A DNA stretch of 61,893 nucleotides from Chitinophagales bacterium (lineage in GTDB: Bacteria > Bacteroidota > Bacteroidia > Chitinophagales > Chitinophagaceae), in NCBI GenBank assembly GCA_017303455.1, contig JAFLBM010000024.1, positions 1 to 61,893 of the forward strand, given 5' to 3'. Positions 59,795 through 61,893 of this stretch are shown here, one piece after another (the first letter of the stretch is position 1; every line of letters starts with the position of its first letter). The notes beneath the pieces were generated by a model, which saw nothing but the letters and a program-made list of their open reading frames with translations, did not search any database and was not told the origin of the DNA. A program made the position numbers and the translations under genes.

Positions 59795-60382
59795 TTATTG
59801 GTTGTTGATTTTATCTCTCCGGCGTAACATATAAGCCGGAATAATATAACTGAAAAGAATAGCCGCAGCCGCTAACAGCATCTGGTAATCATAGCTTACC
59901 CATGTTGATCCGATCGCTAAAACCCAGGCTATAATGCCGCCGGTTATCAATGGCCTGAACTGCAAAAAATTACCTGAAACAAAAGTGCCGAGGCCGTACA
60001 TCATAATAAAGAAAGGATACATCTCTGTTCCCCATCCCATTCTTGTTATGATCATAGACAATACAAAAAAACTGATACCCATACCAAGCCACAAATGACT
60101 CATATTTTCATCAACCCAGCTTTTAGCCCTTACTTTCTTTTCGTCCTTCTTTCCCTGGTAAATAGAAAAGATAATACCTATGATCACTACCAGCCAGACC
60201 ATATAATGTTTTTCATATTGCAAAACATGTTTTAGCATAAACTGTCCGATGAAAGCAATAAAAGTGAGCCATCCCCAGATAAGGAAATAGATACTGTTAT
60301 CAGACATATTCTGCTTGGTCCTGCTTATCATGGACTGGATAAGCTGGAGGCTTTGCTCCGGCGAAAATTTCTCTTCAGCCAT
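59795..60382 (-). CDS. Five-helix membrane protein, paralogue of the downstream gene
   Basis: 195 residues with the same plan as the 224-aa neighbour: LQLIQSMISRTKQNMSDNSI, WGWLTFIAFIGQF, WLVVIIGIIFSIYQGKKDEK, HLWLGMGISFFVLSMIIT, MMYGLGTFVSGNFLQFRPLI. The start is 7 bp upstream of the paralogue's, and the two genes look like a tandem duplication. Function unknown; a heteromeric complex is possible. Confidence 0.75.
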   Translation of the reverse strand: MAEEKFSPEQSLQLIQSMISRTKQNMSDNSIYFLIWGWLTFIAFIGQFMLKHVLQYEKHYMVWLVVIIGIIFSIYQGKKDEKKVRAKSWVDENMSHLWLGMGISFFVLSMIITRMGWGTEMYPFFIMMYGLGTFVSGNFLQFRPLITGGIIAWVLAIGSTWVSYDYQMLLAAAAILFSYIIPAYMLRRRDKINNQ

Positions 60383-60459
60383 AGTAGTATTTTTTAATTA
60401 TAAACAGGTATACCGGGAAGCTCCTTAATCAACTTCCCGGTAAATACTGACCGATGAAT

Positions 60460-61107
60460 TTATTTACATCCTGCCGCTTCTTTCTCACAGGCCTGTTTAC
60501 CCCAGTTCGGGTGCAGTTCACTGGCAGGTTTGAATGTTCCAAACAATTCCATTGCTTTATCTAACTGAGGCTTGGCTGTTCCGCAACCGCCACCAAATTG
60601 TTCCGGTGTGTTTTTTAATGAAACACCACTGAACCAGTAAGGACGTGGATTAGTAGGGTCCTGTGTCATAGCATCCTGGCTGTAGTTCTGGATCTTGGGC
60701 CCCAGGTCCATCCAGCGTTCCATGGGATTGACCAGCATCCGCAAAGAAGCACTCATTGCTTTTAGCAGGCTGATCTCACTATTGCTCTTTTCTAATGCTT
60801 CTGCCTTCGCCAGTAACTGGTCTGCTTTATCAGCTATACCATCATTACTTGCAGGGTCATTTTTTATAAAAGAGAAAGTGATCTGGCAGTACGCCGCATA
60901 ATAAAAAGGGAGCCACTGGGTTTTCTCAGCATCACCGATACGCTCAAAGCTGGCTGCAATATCCACCAGCCGGGCCGCATCATTCTTAATTAATGCACTG
61001 TCTATCTCTGCAATATTTTTTTTCATTGCAGCGATATACTTTTCACTTTGTGAAAAACTTGTTGCCACCAGGAAAGTGGCCACCAGGAAGAAAATTGTCT
61101 TTTTCAT
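60460..61107 (-). CDS. Exported TPR-like protein
   Basis: 215 residues. Signal peptide MKKTIFFLVATFLVATSFSQ. The body is helical with TPR-like pairs (WLPFYYAAYCQITFSF; ADQLLAKAEALEKSNSEISL; RPYWFSGVSLKN) and ends in a Cys-containing tail (GGGCGTAKPQLDKAMELF ... CEKEAAGCK). Likely periplasmic; the partner is unknown. It stands 77 bp before the membrane-protein pair. Confidence 0.75.
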   Translation of the reverse strand: MKKTIFFLVATFLVATSFSQSEKYIAAMKKNIAEIDSALIKNDAARLVDIAASFERIGDAEKTQWLPFYYAAYCQITFSFIKNDPASNDGIADKADQLLAKAEALEKSNSEISLLKAMSASLRMLVNPMERWMDLGPKIQNYSQDAMTQDPTNPRPYWFSGVSLKNTPEQFGGGCGTAKPQLDKAMELFGTFKPASELHPNWGKQACEKEAAGCK

Positions 61108-61135
61108 TATTGATCAGTTTTAAATGGTTGATATA

Positions 61136-61423
61136 TTATTGTTTGTTTTTTAATTTCTCATACTCCCTTTCTGCAGAGTTGGCCTCAGGGTATACATAGG
61201 CTCCAAAATAATAAAACACGATACCTACGCCCCAGCCCAACGTAGGCCAAACAGGCCAGGGAATGCCTTTGCTATATTCTTTACCATCCGAAATATACCA
61301 GAGAATCCAAAGAAATGCGTTGACAACAAGATAAGTGATCAGGTTGGTCTTAAAACTGGCCCTCTTCTGGGCAATTTCCCAGAGTTTGGGGTCTTTATCC
61401 CGGGGAGTAGTTTGCTGTAGCAT
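61136..61423 (-). CDS. 2TM-domain protein
   Basis: 95 residues: a basic amphipathic start (WEIAQKRASFKTNLITYLVV), two membrane helices (about 27-43 and 63-78) joined by a short loop, and a charged tail (ANSAEREYEKLKNKQ). This is the plan of the 2TM domain, which in Bacteroidota is found alone or on LytTR regulators. Function unknown. Confidence 0.85.
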   Translation of the reverse strand: MLQQTTPRDKDPKLWEIAQKRASFKTNLITYLVVNAFLWILWYISDGKEYSKGIPWPVWPTLGWGVGIVFYYFGAYVYPEANSAEREYEKLKNKQ

Positions 61424-61434
61424 AGATTTTATTT

Positions 61435-61893
61435 TTATAACCCGTTATTAATTACCTCATCGCTCCTGTCAACACCAAAACTGATAAAAGCACCGAGGAA
61501 TACAAACATTCTTGATGTGGGCACAATGGCTTCTTTCCGGTACCCGTTATAAGAATACTGGTATCCAAAGGTCTGCCGGATATTGAAAATATTACTTACC
61601 TGCAACACATATACAGCAAAGGCTTTAGGATTTTTCTTACCTATGAAAGGCAGGTAATTGATCGAAAAACTTACATTATGATAGTCAGGGATCGTTCCCC
61701 TGTCATTAAACTTATAACTGGAACCATCAAACCCGATATTATAATAAGGACGGCCGCTGGCGAAATTATAAGCGGCATTCAGGTTCATTTTCCATTTTTG
61801 CACAAACTTTTTAGTTACTAACGAAGCGGTGTGCTTTGCAGCAAAGTTGGGCGTAATGGCAAAAGGAAAATTCAGGAAATCCCGCTTGGTGTC
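61435..61893 (-). CDS. TonB-dependent receptor-like outer-membrane barrel, C-terminal part (cut by window edge)
   Basis: 153 residues in one open frame running out of the window. The sequence is alternating barrel strands (KMNLNAAYNFASGRPYYNI, YHNVSFSINYLPFIG, FAVYVLQVSNIFNIRQTFGY, MFVFLGAFISFGVD), with the SGRPY and NIFN motifs of TonB-dependent receptors. An ATG-like GTG at 61803 is internal, not a real start. Ligand unknown. Confidence 0.8.
   Translation of the reverse strand, partial: DTKRDFLNFPFAITPNFAAKHTASLVTKKFVQKWKMNLNAAYNFASGRPYYNIGFDGSSYKFNDRGTIPDYHNVSFSINYLPFIGKKNPKAFAVYVLQVSNIFNIRQTFGYQYSYNGYRKEAIVPTSRMFVFLGAFISFGVDRSDEVINNGL

Overview
The window looks like a chromosomal segment of a heterotrophic member of the Bacteroidota, most likely family Chitinophagaceae. 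This is inferred from type IX secretion (T9SS) C-terminal sorting domains, a CHU_C-type gliding-motility domain, a GldA-like ATPase, BatB/BatC proteins, the long Bacteroidota form of IspG, DUF1800/DUF1501 and 2TM-domain genes, little Shine-Dalgarno signal, and promoter elements of the TTG-N19-TAnnTTTG kind. No rRNA, tRNA, insertion sequence, prophage or CRISPR array was recognised. Both ends cut genes: nadB on the left and a TonB-dependent-receptor-like barrel on the right.

Layout. 1-9.8 kb, mostly minus strand: nadB start, a VOC protein, a GyrI-like protein and a WYL regulator, YhhN, ispG, batC/batB, a class D beta-lactamase lipoprotein, a frameshifted secreted-protein gene, a 42-aa lipoprotein missed by ordinary ORF length cut-offs, and kbl. 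10-13.8 kb: a small exported protein, an ECF sigma factor with an unusual double-headed anti-sigma-like membrane protein and a barrel protein, then an L,D-transpeptidase. 13.8-18.9 kb: an alpha/beta hydrolase, acs, and an MHS-type MFS carrier with a foreign-looking loop and a small membrane partner. 18.9-24.9 kb: a type I secretion-like operon (small exported protein, ABC protein with degenerate motifs, HlyD, TolC), a zinc-ribbon protein and TerC.

24.9-33.2 kb is the most notable block: dabB, dabA (DUF2309), a beta carbonic anhydrase and a SulP/STAS transporter on the minus strand, with a small membrane protein upstream and a second, divergent beta carbonic anhydrase. It reads as a dissolved inorganic carbon uptake island in an apparent heterotroph, with a terminator-like hairpin abutting the dabA start codon.

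33.2-37.1 kb holds housekeeping genes (gldA-like, eno, ftsB-like, nth). 37.2-53.3 kb is rich in exported proteins: a seven-repeat propeller with CHU_C, DUF1800/DUF1501, a barrel, a large cytoplasmic GAF-like protein, and two neighbouring giant T9SS substrates that share an N-terminal module. One of these carries a long Asp-rich, calcium-binding-type repeat array and the other a purple-acid-phosphatase-like domain. 53.8-61.9 kb: pdxA, a LolA-like protein, an ABC-2 exporter, and a run of small membrane proteins with a winged-helix regulator.

A second layer is small repeats. A palindromic GC-rich element is inserted in frame in both ispG and dabA, encoding the same PNPSAGGAL peptide. A TTCATRGTT-rich element spans two gene junctions so that it ends on the downstream start codon. 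A perfect 30-bp palindrome separates gldA and eno. All functional calls come from reading motifs and recalled family features; no database search was possible.
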